A program made the translations under genes and the position numbers. A stretch of 64,000 nt of DNA from Strigops habroptila. Lineage: Eukaryota; Chordata; Aves; Psittaciformes; Psittacidae. The stretch covers positions 139,743,057 through 139,807,056 of the forward strand of contig NC_044277.2 in assembly GCF_004027225.2 (NCBI RefSeq), written 5' to 3'. Shown here one piece after another: positions 48,827 to 60,505 of this stretch. A model generated the notes under the pieces. It had not been told where the DNA came from. It was given only the letters and a program-made list of their open reading frames with translations, and did not search any database. Numbering within the stretch: the first letter of the stretch is position 1; each line of letters opens with the position of its first letter.

Positions 48827-48875
48827 TTTGCTTGCTTTGCTTGCTTTGCTTGCTTCTTTTTTTTTTTTTTTTTTT
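48827..48875 (+). repeat. three TTTGCTTGC units followed by 19 T
   Basis: The 9-bp unit is repeated exactly three times at 48827-48853, then TTC and a 19-base T run at 48857-48875. Simple-sequence DNA. Confidence 0.9.
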
Positions 48876-51804
48876 GGCATTACATTTTTAATAAAACACT
48901 GCCTATGGCAATTTTTCCCTCCAGCCACAAAGAAGATGGAGTTCTGTTCCAGACTGTCTGCTTGCTGTTCCTGAATGCAGTTTGGCTGCGTTGATGCTGC
49001 TTATTACTTGGCAAACATTCATGCAAGTCTGTGCACACCATGTGCGTGTTCAGAAGGCTTTTGCTGGGGCAGTGCCAAAAATTCTAGTCTCATCCTGGGT
49101 TGGTATAAATGATGCACCTCACTGCAGGATTTTGGGGTTTGAGGGTTTTTTTAAGGCACCTCTTTCCTGCTGGGTTACATTTCCCAGCATGACCCACAAG
49201 ACCCAGCTGGCCTGAGCCCATGGAGTCTCAGCCTGTCTGTCTGGACCCTGTTACTTCACTATGTCTTGACCTATTGGCAGCTCTCACGTATTTTTGACCT
49301 CTGGCAGCTGAAAGGCCTTTCTCATGGGCAGAAAGCTAAGGAGAATGTCAGTGATTTGTTGAAATATGGCCAAATTGTGAGGCTCCTGAAAGGTCCAAAC
49401 TCAGGAAATACTAGATTTTAAACTCCTGACTAAGGAATGCTTTGCACACCATCTAATCACTTCGTGAAGGGGCAAAGGCAAAAGGCAGTTCATAAACTAT
49501 CTATCTGTTGTGAATTATTTGCTCAGTTATAATGGCGATAAGCCAATCTCTTCAGACAGTTCCATCTACTTTGCTAAATACTTAAAAAATCTAATGGTCA
49601 CCTGATCAAGTCGGCAAGATTAAAGTCCCACTGCTGACATCCCTGTTTCACAAACGTGGTGCACCTTGATAGCAGGTAGAGCAAAGATCCCTGGCATTTC
49701 TTCCCCAGTTAGCCATCTTGTGTGTGTCACAGGAGGGACTACTCACAGCTGAAAACACTTCCCCTCTTCCTTCTGTGCTGCAGCAAGGCATTCCTGTGGA
49801 AGAAGAAATAAAAAGCAATTCACCTTGCTCTCTTTTTTCACCCATCCATGGTTTCAAGCGCAGGCTGCTGTCATGCCCTCCCTGCCACTCCTCTTTTCCT
49901 CCCAGGTACCTTCAGGTGCCTGAATGGGGGCTGTGCAGTGCTCTCTCCCTGTGCCTTCCTTCCTGCCTCCTCTTTTAGATCAGTGTGCTGGTCTTTCTCT
50001 ATGAAAGCAACTCACTGTATTTGTGTTTCAGAACAAGACCTGCATCAGAGCTGTACAGTGAGCTACAGAAGTGGAGCTCCTCACCCACTCCGACAAAGCC
50101 CAAACCCAGCGCTTTCTGTCTTGCACAAATCGCTCCAGAAATAGACTTCTTTCTGTTAGAAATATGTGAGGGTCTTCATGCTTCAACTTTGCAGGAGACC
50201 ATTTAAGGTTAAAAAATGTTTTACAGAATATATTGATTACATCTAATTTCTGCTTTCTCTTGAAGTGAAAACTGTCTTTCTAGTTCTCAAATAGAAGACA
50301 ATATAAACTTCTCCTGAGATAAACATCTGTCTGTGGCTGAAAATGTTTAGCACTTAAAGGCTGACTTCCTTATACATTTATGTGATTGCTGAGAGGATCT
50401 CTGCACTCACCTTGCAAGGCTGTCTATGCTATGACTACCCAGTCAAAGAAGATTATAAAAATATTGATATCAAATTGGGAATGCATCATTTGGCAACATA
50501 TAAGCAATGCCTCCCCAGACTCAGAAGTGACAAGGGTTGTAGCTTCAGAGATTGAAGTGAAAATACAAGGCCTACTCCGGGCTTTTTCAGTGCATCATTG
50601 CAATGATTGTCTATGAATCATTTAAAGTAAAACACTATTTTTTGAAAGAGCAAAGCTTTTCATACAGGGTATATGAATGCCTGGAATGTCAAAAACAGTG
50701 TTTCATCTTTGATCCAACAAAACTGAACTAGACTGTCAGAGAAAAGATCCAGCAAAAGAAAACACAAAGACCATCTGCTCATACCACCAATAAAAATAGC
50801 TACGCAGCGCTGCCGCCAAGGAGAATTGTAACTTGCAAAACATGGGTTAACAGACAGGGCATTCAGGAGCGGCCCGTCCATAAAAGAGGCACTTAGCAAG
50901 TGAAAGATGATAACTGCCGATACTCGAATTCAGCCTTATTTCTGGAAAGGTGAGGTTTGTTCTTTTGGTGAAATTAAAGCCAGGGTAGCAATTCTCTTCA
51001 GCCAAGATATTCACTTTCCATACACTATCCAGTGCTCCTGGAGGCAGAAGCAAGTAGGCCATACTTTTAATTAGCTAAAAAGGTTTTGAACAGGCTATAG
51101 ATAACAAGACTTTTAATTTTCTAGTTGTTAAGCCTCGTAACTTTTGCACAGAGTTGCTCATGAGCTTCAGCTACAACCCCTTTAGCTCATCTAATCCCCA
51201 TGTGAGAAGCAAGAACAGTATTTCTGTAACATGACAATATCACCTATGCTTCAGCCTTACCTCTGAGGAGGAGTTTGCAGAAGCAACTTGCAGGGGATTA
51301 GACTGAAATTTTTCTTGTAATACGTTGAATGGCACAGCAAAACGGACCTGTATTTTAAGGCATTAAGGGTATCTCCCATCAAGCAGCAGGTTGTTTAGTC
51401 TAAGTACTTCTGGAAAGGACATGCAAGCCTTATTAAATAAGGGGAGGGGAAAAAAAGGCGATTTCATTTTAATGTAAGAATGTTAACATTTATTTGCTTG
51501 TCTTGAAATAATTTCTGGAATGGTTGCTTTAAGAACCTAATCTTAACAAAGTCATAGGAAATGGGAGGAAGAATTTAAATTAACTTACTTCATCCATTTA
51601 TAAATTGTTTAGGTTAATCACAGTAAACCAAACAGGATTTAGCCATACTTAAACACAGCCTTTGCTCAAGTATAAACTGTTTATTATATCCATGACACAC
51701 AACCAGACAAAATTAATTCCTGATTTGGGAAAGAGTCTAATTTGGTTTTATTAGCTCTAGAGGAAAACATTTTGGCAGAAGACGGTTCACTTTTCAATGC
51801 AGAA

Positions 51805-51827
51805 CACTCTCAGAAAAACTGAGAGTG
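51805..51827. repeat. perfect inverted repeat, 9-bp arms with A5 loop
   Basis: CACTCTCAG (51805-51813) and CTGAGAGTG (51819-51827) are exact reverse complements around five A. Intergenic; may be chance. Confidence 0.8.
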
Positions 51828-53074
51828 AGCAAGTGATGCAGCAGAGTCTCACCACATCTTCATCATCTTCACCACATCAGCAGGTTGGCCTAACATTCGC
51901 TTCTACGGCAGGGCAGGCCCTTCCCCGGTGGAAGCGGGATTGTGCATGGAGCCATGAGGGAGACTGAGAACCAACAGCAAACAGTCAGGGAGATGAAGCC
52001 TGGGGAGATGAAGCCTTCTCCGTGTGCTTTCCTAGGCTCTCATTAAGACCATCCCTTCACACCACTGTAACACTGCTGAGGTCATAGGGATGACTTCAGC
52101 AATTTGACCTGTTATGTCTACAGAGTATAGGCAGATCTTTAACATGGACAATGTGCTTTTTCCACCAACATACGATGAGTGCTCATAGACTAGCTTAAAG
52201 GCTGGTTGTTCTTTTCTTTACGTGTCTTCACATTAGTGCTTATGATACAAAGTAATTGGTTTAAAAATCCTACCAAGAAATACAATGGACTTTTACAAAG
52301 ACATTTTTGCCTTTCATTTTTCCAAGGAGCATTGTAACAATCCTTGGTGAGTCTTGATTGCCTTGTGGGTTGGCTAGGCTGGTGCTCTATAGTTTTGCAC
52401 TCCTTGCCCTGCTGTGCAAAATCAAGCATATTAGCTTCTAGAAGAGATGGAGATGTATTTCAGGGACAAATGCATGAACTAAGCTTTGGATGCAGGGTCA
52501 GACAGGTCAAATGGTGATGTTCATCTTTTTTCATCTCCTTTTCTATACGTGCAGCCAATGCATTAGCAATTGGAATGTATGAATGCCAAAGAGCAAATGA
52601 CTCATCATCATAGCAACACATTTCTTGCTTGAACCACACATCTTGACAATAATAAAATTATTAACGTAAGGAAATTAAATGTTCTGATGAATAACTTGCA
52701 TATGCTTACGACTCCATTTTGTTATAGTTTATGGTAATAACTGCATTTTTAAATACCTGCTTTAATTGTCTTCCAGGAGTAATTAAAATGAAATTATAGG
52801 TATTGTGAGCTGCATGTAGTGCTTTCATTAAGACAATAATTATGGGGGAAGGGCTCCTAATTGGGCAGGGGGAGGAGCTCTTTTTTGAAAACATCTTATG
52901 CAAGTATCTCCTACATGATTGCCGCATCAGGCTCAATAACTTACTTAACTTACCATTTGAAAGGGGACAAGATGAGCTGAGGAACCCATTCAGTACCCTG
53001 TGCCTCAGAAAATTACCAGGAGTGGGAAGAATCAAACTATTTGAAGGCAACCAGAAAACAATGAGGAAACAGTA

Positions 53075-54080
53075 GGGGTCAACATGGATTCATTGTGTTT
53101 GAGGGTTTTTTCCTACAGAGCAGGAAGTCTTGTAAAATGGAGAAGATATAGATACAGTTCACATCATGTGTCTTGAGCTTAGAAAGGCTTTTGACATCAC
53201 CTCAAGTGGTATTCTTGCTAGCAAACTAGGGAAATACTGCCTAAATTCAAGTACAAAGTGGGTGCAAAGCTGGCTTGAAAGAGATAACAGTTACGATGTA
53301 GTTCCCTAGGAGGCATTGAGTGTGTTCCATAGCAACCCGAGTCAAGCTCCTATTCAGTATTTTAAATAATACCTGAGGTGATGGACAAAAAAAATGTATG
53401 TTTATTAAATCTGAAAACTGTATCATGCTGTGAGAGGCTGCAAGTGTGCTGCAAGATGGGTTGACAATTCAAATTGTTCTTGACAGATTGAATAAATGTT
53501 TTGAAAAAACTGTTCTTGACAGATTGAATAAATGTTTTGAAAAAACATGAGCCTCTTTAGTGGGAATACTTACAAAGGAGTAATTAAGCATTTAGCTATC
53601 TAATGGGGAAAATACATGTAGAGCAGTTGGCCAAAGAAGCTGTAGTGCTCAGAGTGGATCACAAACCTGACAAGAGTCAGTAATATCTTGCTGTTATGAA
53701 AGAAGGTGACCACCACACTGTGATGTATAAACAGCAGTACAAAGTGAGCCTGCCTCTCTTTTAAAACCTGGTAAGGTTTCAGAGAACTGTGCTGTCTTGT
53801 TTGGGCAGCAGAATAATAAGAAGACTTGCAAACATTGCCTCTTAGGAAATGTGGGAGCAATGACTGTAATGCAGGACTAGGTAAAAAGATAATTAAGGGA
53901 CAATAAGATAATAATCTTTGAACATTGAGAAGTTGCAAAGAGGAAAAACATGTGTTGGACCTAACTGTGGTGGATAGATCAAGCACAGCAGGGAACATCT
54001 AGATTATCCATTAAGAAAACCTCATGGGAAGGCTGCAGGAAGTCAAGCATGACTAGACAAAGGTTAGATACCAGTTCTCT
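53075..54080 (+). mobile_element. old, heavily diverged CR1-like LINE remnant
   Basis: Conceptual translation gives a GVNMDS-like start, then RKAFDI near 53185, SKLGKYCLN near 53230 and WVQSWLERD near 53265, which are the order and spacing of the CR1 reverse transcriptase region. Further on, TTCTTGACAGATTGAATAAA, GTGGATCACAAACCTGACAA and AGTTGCAAAGAGGAAAAACA match later CR1 blocks. There are many frame breaks and stops, so it is an ancient fossil, much older than the intron 3 copy. A 36-bp internal tandem duplication (53475-53546) arose within it. Limits are approximate. Confidence 0.65.
53475..53546 (+). repeat. exact 36-bp tandem duplication
   Basis: The unit starting TGTTCTTGACAGATTG and ending GTTTTGAAAAAAC occurs twice, head to tail, without a mismatch, inside a diverged LINE fossil. 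The lack of differences implies a recent duplication. Confidence 0.92.
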
Positions 54081-57000
54081 GGTGCTACTGATCCTGTATC
54101 AAGATGGAGGTCCTAGCATTTTGGTGACATCTTGCCTTTCCTGGCACAGGGGTTGCAGTTCTGTGTTCAGTCTGTGTCTCCAAAGGTCTGAGTTCAGGGT
54201 AATCAAGAAGCTGAAAATTTAGTTCAATGGGAAATTCCAAAATGTGCTGGGACATGGGGGCAGGACATCCTCTTTTGTAACTCACCACAGAACATCCATA
54301 TTTCTCATGGAAAGGAAAATATTTTAAAAAACCCCAGGCATTTGGATTGCTTCAGAATATATTCAAGCCTGGAAACTCAGCACTCTGAGGTCATACAGCT
54401 TAAAAATGGCTTGCATGCACCTGGCTCCATTTTTAATCTTGGTAAAGAGCAAGCATAAGGAATTGCTGCTCAGCTGAGAGGCTTGGAATTGGGGAAATGC
54501 ATTTTTCATGGCACTCCGAGCTCCCCACTGCTCAGCTTGGAAGTTCCAAATACAGACTGCCGTCATGGGTTACACCACATGGAAAATCCCATCACAATTA
54601 AGCAAGATGACAAGAAATGATCACAGGTCTGCATGTATTTTACTAAAGTAAATTGAAAACCAATGTTTTCACAGGAGGACTGCTTAAAACAAAGCAACAT
54701 TTTCTGACTAAGCATTTTTGTCTGAAAAATCCCAAGATGCTTTAGTTCCAATTCCCTCCTCTGCCACATGTGAGACGTCCAGGAGAGACATCCTGTGTTT
54801 CACACAGATTGGTTACCAGAGGACACACCAGTAGATGGAGCACACGACAAGGCAGCGCTACTCTTTGGCTCTGTAACACTAATTAATATTCTCACTGTTC
54901 ACTGCTCACAGCTTGAGGAAACAGAGCTGGGGGACAGAGGCCTGGACCAGCCACCGAGTCTGCTGCCAAGCTAGGGTTTCCTTGCTGCTATGATCCAGAT
55001 GAGAGGCTAGATCTGCTTTGATGTTTACCATCGAATTTCTTGGCTGGCTGACCTTATTTATACGGCATTTAGGTTTAACTCATACACTGCTAATTATGCC
55101 ATCGTTGTACTTATACCCACAATTTTCTGTTTCCCAACTGATTAGTACATCCCACCTCTAACCAAAAAGTTTTTGCAGCATTTTGCAAATCCGCAGAGAG
55201 TTTGCACTTTGCTTGACTGTGTCTCTAAAACTTCCAACATAGCTTCCTCAGCAAATTCATGAACATATATCTGATCTTTTTGAAAAGGTTAGTGATGATA
55301 GTATGAAGTTAGATTAGCCCAGAATCAATACCAGCATTTGAGTGGTATCTTCCTTTCACCAGCATTTGTTTTTAACTTTCACTAGTTAGTCCTACCTGCC
55401 TTGTATTTTTCTGTCCTGCTTCCCATCTTACGTAGGTTTTCCCAAATGACACCACATCAAATACTGTAAGAGTCCAGTCTAGAAAATATTTTTTTCCAGA
55501 AAGGTCTCTGGTTAGCACCATCTTTCTGCTAAGCCCATAGCACAGTATGTCTCTTTCATTCACTGTTGTCTCCTAGAAGTGACTCCTTCAACAGTTTTTC
55601 TATAAACCAGAGTGCAAGTTTTCACAAAAAATGGAAGTTCTTTGTGCATAATTCTTCTGTGAAACAGGACAACTTACATTTCTTTCTCCCACCCTTTGTC
55701 TTATTTAGTTTCCCAGGGCCAAACTGGTCTTCCACACTGCACACTACACAGTAAAGTCCCGATCTTGGTGTTGCCACAGTTCTGACAGGAACAGCGAGTG
55801 ATCATCATCTGAGCATCTAGACAAATCCATTGCTGAGAAAGAGAAGGCAAAACGTCACTCAAGATGCCAACCTGAGTGCTGCTTTTGTTTCAGCTTTCAA
55901 TTTATCTTCCCCCTTCTGCTACTCTGGCATTTTCCTATAGTGCTAAATACTGAATATCTCACTCTGGAAAAATGTCCTGGAATGGGAGAGGGCACAGAAA
56001 CAGAGCAAGAGTAAAAATCCTTATCACTTTGGCACGAAAGGGGCAGGATGCCAGTGCCAATGCTTGCCAGATTTAAGAAGTCACTTGCCAGAATGACAAG
56101 CTGGGTGAAAGTTTCTTGGGAAACAGTGCAGTGCAGAGGGCAATATAGACTGCACATTTCCAAAGGCAAATGTAATTTTCCATAGGCCTCTGCTACTTCA
56201 TGGCAGTTGCTTTCATCATACACTCCTTTTTTAAATAGCTACGTAGAAATTAACATTCTCTGAATTACTTGAAATAAATTACTTCATCAAAACAGAATAT
56301 CTGTGTTTGACAGAACTATTAAGGGTCCATGTTCTTCACTTCCTATTATTTGCTTTTATCCTTCAAAAATAAAGATTTTAGTGGGGTCTTTCTAAATGAA
56401 TTTTAAAAATGTGATTGTACATGTGCTACTAAGACTTAAAGTGGTCATCTCTGTTGGACTTTTTTGAGATTACCCTTTCAGCATCCCTTTTATTATTGAG
56501 ACTGCCTTAAAACAGACTACCCTGATATACACAATCCTTGTTACTGTGCTAGAAAGTGTCCTGCCTTCTGAAAGGGCTTGTCTAGGATGAGTGGATGAAC
56601 CATACTATGTTGGGGAAGATTGCTCCAGTGTCAAGGTATACACAAGTCTTTTGATGACTCCATGACTGGTACTGCTTCACCACTCCACTCCTGCAGCATA
56701 GCCATGTGGCGCATTCACATACATGAGATTTAGCAGAGGTTAATCATTCTCATAACCATTGTTTCCATCTGTGGGTTTGCCTTGAAACCTTTGACATTCT
56801 CTTTATTGTACCTCTTGCTGTGCAAATTTCCTTGTTTTGTTTTGCTTCTGAAAGTAATTTTTGGTTGATTATTGTGTAGTTACAGAATTAGAGTAATAAC
56901 ATCTAATTGTACATCTGAAGCAAAAACATGTAATTGTGGGAGACTAGATTCAATTTAAAGAAAGAAAACCCCTCCACCAGGGTTTCTCATGGTTTGCACA

Positions 57001-57610
57001 GTGCATTTGTCAGGCAGTGCTGCTTTGATTGCATCTAACCTGCAATTAGCATGTGCAATTAAGACATAATTAATATGTGCAATTGCATTATTTCAGGATG
57101 TAACAGTAGCAATATTTAGCAGTTACTGTAATAGACACAGTGCTTATAAGCTGAAATGATTTATCGGTATTTACCAATTATGCCACAGGAAGGAGGGCAG
57201 GTGTGTGACTGAGCCTTACCTACAACCAATTTCCAGGATGAACATGCTTCATTCTCCCATGGAAAGCCCATGAAAGTAGCCAACAGGGAAGAGAGGCAGG
57301 GCAGACTTAGCACTGTTGAAAATGTGGGCCTCAATTGACACTTTCAGCTTACCTTTGGCTCATATGTGACATAATAGGAGAAAGCAGACTTAGCATTTCG
57401 TATTTCTGAATTATTCTCCTCTGCCTTCGACATTTTAAATCAGTTTTGTAAGCCAAATAATCCTGCCCAAAGATTTGAAAAGAAAGATTATTTGAGCATG
57501 AACTAATGCTGTGATCTCTTTGTATGAGGAAGTCTGAAGCGCATAACAGGTTTTTACATGCTCTTACCTGACATTCTAGAACGCAACCCTACCAATTCTA
57601 CCCATCTTTT

Positions 57611-57637
57611 CTTAAAGGACATTTCTTGTCCTTTAAG
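57611..57637. repeat. perfect inverted repeat, 11-bp arms
   Basis: CTTAAAGGACA (57611-57621) and TGTCCTTTAAG (57627-57637) are exact reverse complements around 5 bases. Intergenic, 2.7 kb past the GADL1 stop codon. Confidence 0.85.
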
Positions 57638-58581
57638 GGTCAAATGATGTTTGAAAAGCATCTTAATGCATCATTGAAGGATACAAATGAAAATACATTT
57701 CAATTCAGTTTCACAGAAATAAAGATAAATCTGAATTTCTAGGCACAAACCTTGAGTAGATAAACTGAGATGTTTTGAGTGCCAAACTGCTGGTGTCAAA
57801 ATTAAAGATCCCAGCAATAAAACTCAGGGCCCAAACCAGCAAGGATTTCCAGTTAAATCAGTGGGAGTTAGAAGTACTAAAATCATACGTTACAAAACTC
57901 TATTGATAGCGTTCATCATCTATCACAGAAAATACCATTAGAAGTCCTGACACAAAGATTACTTGATCCAGGCACGATAACTTGTGTGAGTGATTTTGCA
58001 TATGGACTCAGCACAAAATGCCCAAAGTTCTCAAAAGATGCATCCACACAACTAACAGCAAAAACTGCCTCGGCATCCTTTCTGTCTAAATATTTCCTTC
58101 CTTTACTATTGAAAAATGATTATTAGAAGTAGACACTAGAAATAACAAACAGCCAATTGATCAGCTTATACTGATTTATACCTGCATCTCACTACTTCCA
58201 GAACTTGGTTTAGCATCCTGAGGAATGGTGTTTGTCAGTAACTAGAAGCAGCATCTCATAGGTCAATCCTATCTAACTAGAATAGTAAAATAATAAGTAA
58301 AATGGCCACTTCTGCAAAGACAATTTAGCTTCTCCACTTAAAAGCAAGATAAATTGTGACATATTTTCATCCAAAATATTTATTAAAGATGGTATGGGCA
58401 CAGCACACCAATAAACCACATTCTGAAGCAGCGTTAAATAGGTTTCACATTTTATAGCTGTGCTGGCAGTTTGTTGCTTCTCTATCTGGACTGCCTGTAG
58501 GTACCTTCTTTATACATATCTCTGCAGGTTTTGATTGACAAATGACAAACATAGCCTGCATTTGTGTCACTTACTTCACTT

Positions 58582-58587
58582 TTTATT
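58582..58587 (-). terminator. GADL1: possible GADL1 polyadenylation signal
   Basis: TTTATT on the + strand reads AATAAA on the - strand, about 1.75 kb past the GADL1 stop. It is the first canonical hexamer I noticed downstream of the gene; another lies at 58379-58384. Usage is unproven. Confidence 0.25.
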
Positions 58588-59596
58588 AAAATCACCAGCT
58601 ACAAAATAGACATTTTATACATACTAGTCCTAAATAGCCAACTATGAGAAAATGACATTAATCCTGAAATGAGACCATGATATAGCACACCTGGGACATG
58701 ATAAGGGGTCAGAAATAATAGGAAATATATGGAGATTAGATTAGGAACTTACATCACACTGGAAGGTTAACCTACACCTCTGAAGAAATCAGTGCACATG
58801 TTGATCAGTGACCCATTTTCTGCAAACACTAAAAAAGTTCCATTTTGCTCTCATTTATATATATTATAGCCACTACTGCTACAGAAAGGAACTGTGTTGT
58901 TGCTTCAGCCTGACATGTGCGGTAAGTATCACAGTATCTGGACACAGAGAAATATACTAACAACATAAGGAGAAACAAGACGGTAACACTTTTTTTTATA
59001 GTAGTGGTGTCACAAAACACCATGGACCAAATTCTTAGCTGATGGGAAGTGGCATAGCTCTGCCTGAATCAGAAAAAATCCAGTACTCACCAAGAATCTG
59101 GACCATAACCAAAACATCCTGCCACTGCATTCTGTCCTACCCTTCAAGGTCAAAAAGGAGAAGGAGGAAGGGCACCCCTTGAGTGCTCTGCACTCCACCC
59201 AGCCTGGCTGGGAGGCTAAATAAGCCCAACAGCCCTGAATTTAGTTCCAATCATGATAGCTGGTGTAGCCAGATGCATAAGGCAATAAATGATACAGGAA
59301 GTAATTTTGCTATATTCTTAATACATAGTCAACATGCATAAAAAATAGATATCTTTCAGGTAAATATTCTTTTTTCTCTGTTATAATTTTAAAGTGCATC
59401 TAAAGCTGCTACATAAATCTTTACACTTTAAAAATAGAGGAAAGTGAACAGCAGTTCAGAAATGATAGGTAACTCCTGTTAACAAAAAGGTTAAGAATTT
59501 CTAAGTGCTATTCCAATATTCTCAGCCCTGCTAAAGTGGTGGTGATATTTTGGTTGAGCAACACTGGCAAACACTGGCTGGGCCCAATGATTGTAT

Positions 59597-59710
59597 TTCA
59601 CAGAATTGCAAAATCCTGTAGGTTGGAAGGGACCTTAACAGGTCATCTAATTCAACCTGTTCAAAGCAGGGTCAATATTGGTTGCCTGGGGCTTCGTGCA
59701 GGGGGTCCTG
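59597..59710 (-). mobile_element. CR1 LINE 3' end (reverse orientation)
   Basis: TCACAGAATTGCAAAATCC, GTTGGAAGGGACCTTAACAG and CAAAGCAGGGTCAATATTGG, in this order, are the reverse complement of a CR1 3' end. It lies in the sense direction of GADL1, about 600 bases past its stop codon, so it may be part of that gene's 3' UTR. Confidence 0.82.
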
Positions 59711-60331
59711 CAAACCTCCCACTAAGCCCTATTCTACTGCCTGCCTGTGCTCACAGCAGAAAATCTGGGCAAGCCATCTAGTTGGAGTCCTTGAAGAACT
59801 CTTCCTATAAGTCCACAATTTCAAGCCTTATCAGTGTGATTACCAACCAGACCTCTACCCTTAAACATATACCAAACTAAAATATTGACAGAGTAGACAG
59901 AGTATTAACTAGTATTTTAAGGCTCACTGAGCTAAATCCACTCCTAACAGTAACTTCAGAGGATTGCTTGTGTGCATGAGTGATCAGTTTGAGCTACACT
60001 GTGCATAGGCACCCCATAAATAGCTGCTCTCTGTGGGACATAAACACCACTTTCAGAAGTGCTCCCTTCTTGAGGAAACACTTCCCAGAATGGCAGCAGC
60101 GGTGCTGCAAGCACCGGCCTTCTCCAGCCACTTTCAGCCCCCATCAGCAAATACTTTCCTGGGAAGGGGTGTTCTACCTGCAAAGCTCTCAACATCACTC
60201 TGTAAAATTGTAGTTTCCAAACTATATGTCAATCTTTTCACTACTTTTCACAAAATCGTACCAGAATGCTGCTGCCATTCTCTCTCCATAAATATCACAG
60301 GCGAGCAGCGCCTGGTGCTGTGGAGCTACAG

Positions 60332-60505
60332 CTACAAGTCCTTAGCAAGCAGTTCAATTTCATCCAGCAGGAAGTCCATGTCCTCTCGACTAACTTGTGG
60401 GCTGATCACCACCTGGCGGAAGAAGTTGACTTTGCCCTGGTGAGGCTGGTACCCAAGCATCATGCTTCCCTTCTTCATCATCCTTTCTTTAATTATAGGA
60501 GCAAC
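60332..60505 (-). CDS. GADL1: GADL1 last coding exon (C-terminus of the decarboxylase)
   Basis: Read on the - strand, a pyrimidine-rich stretch ending TTTCAG is followed in phase 0 by VAPIIKERMMKKGSMMLGYQ, then PHQGKVNFFRQVV and SREDMDFLLDEIELLAKDL, then TAG (60332-60334). This matches the C-terminus of GADL1, a PLP-dependent group II decarboxylase close to CSAD and glutamate decarboxylases; the Met-Gly-Tyr-Gln-Pro block and the final LLxxDL are shared with CSAD. GADL1 acts mainly on aspartate and cysteine sulfinate, giving beta-alanine and hypotaurine. The PLP-binding lysine and the rest of the catalytic domain lie in exons beyond the window. The exon is 174 nt including the stop. Position next to and facing TGFBR2 agrees with the mammalian gene order. 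The similarity to GADL1 is greater than to CSAD, but the choice rests on memory and on synteny. Confidence 0.92.
   Translation of the reverse strand, partial: VAPIIKERMMKKGSMMLGYQPHQGKVNFFRQVVISPQVSREDMDFLLDEIELLAKDL

Larger units (their letters stand above)
47086..60331. other. intergenic region between TGFBR2 and GADL1 (includes the unmapped GADL1 3' UTR)
   Basis: About 13 kb between two genes that end towards each other. It contains CR1 pieces (47385-47497, 47951-48015, 53075-54080, 59597-59710), a TTTGCTTGC repeat with poly-T (48827-48875), two perfect hairpins (51805-51827, 57611-57637) and AT-rich blocks that may be conserved noncoding elements (about 52640-52850 and 57000-57170). The right-hand portion must hold the 3' UTR of GADL1, read leftward, but its end is uncertain. 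None of the ORFs here shows a recognisable domain. Confidence 0.75.

Noticed and set aside
53600..53998. 132-residue ORF on the - strand
   Set aside because: It is the antisense of a diverged CR1-like fossil.
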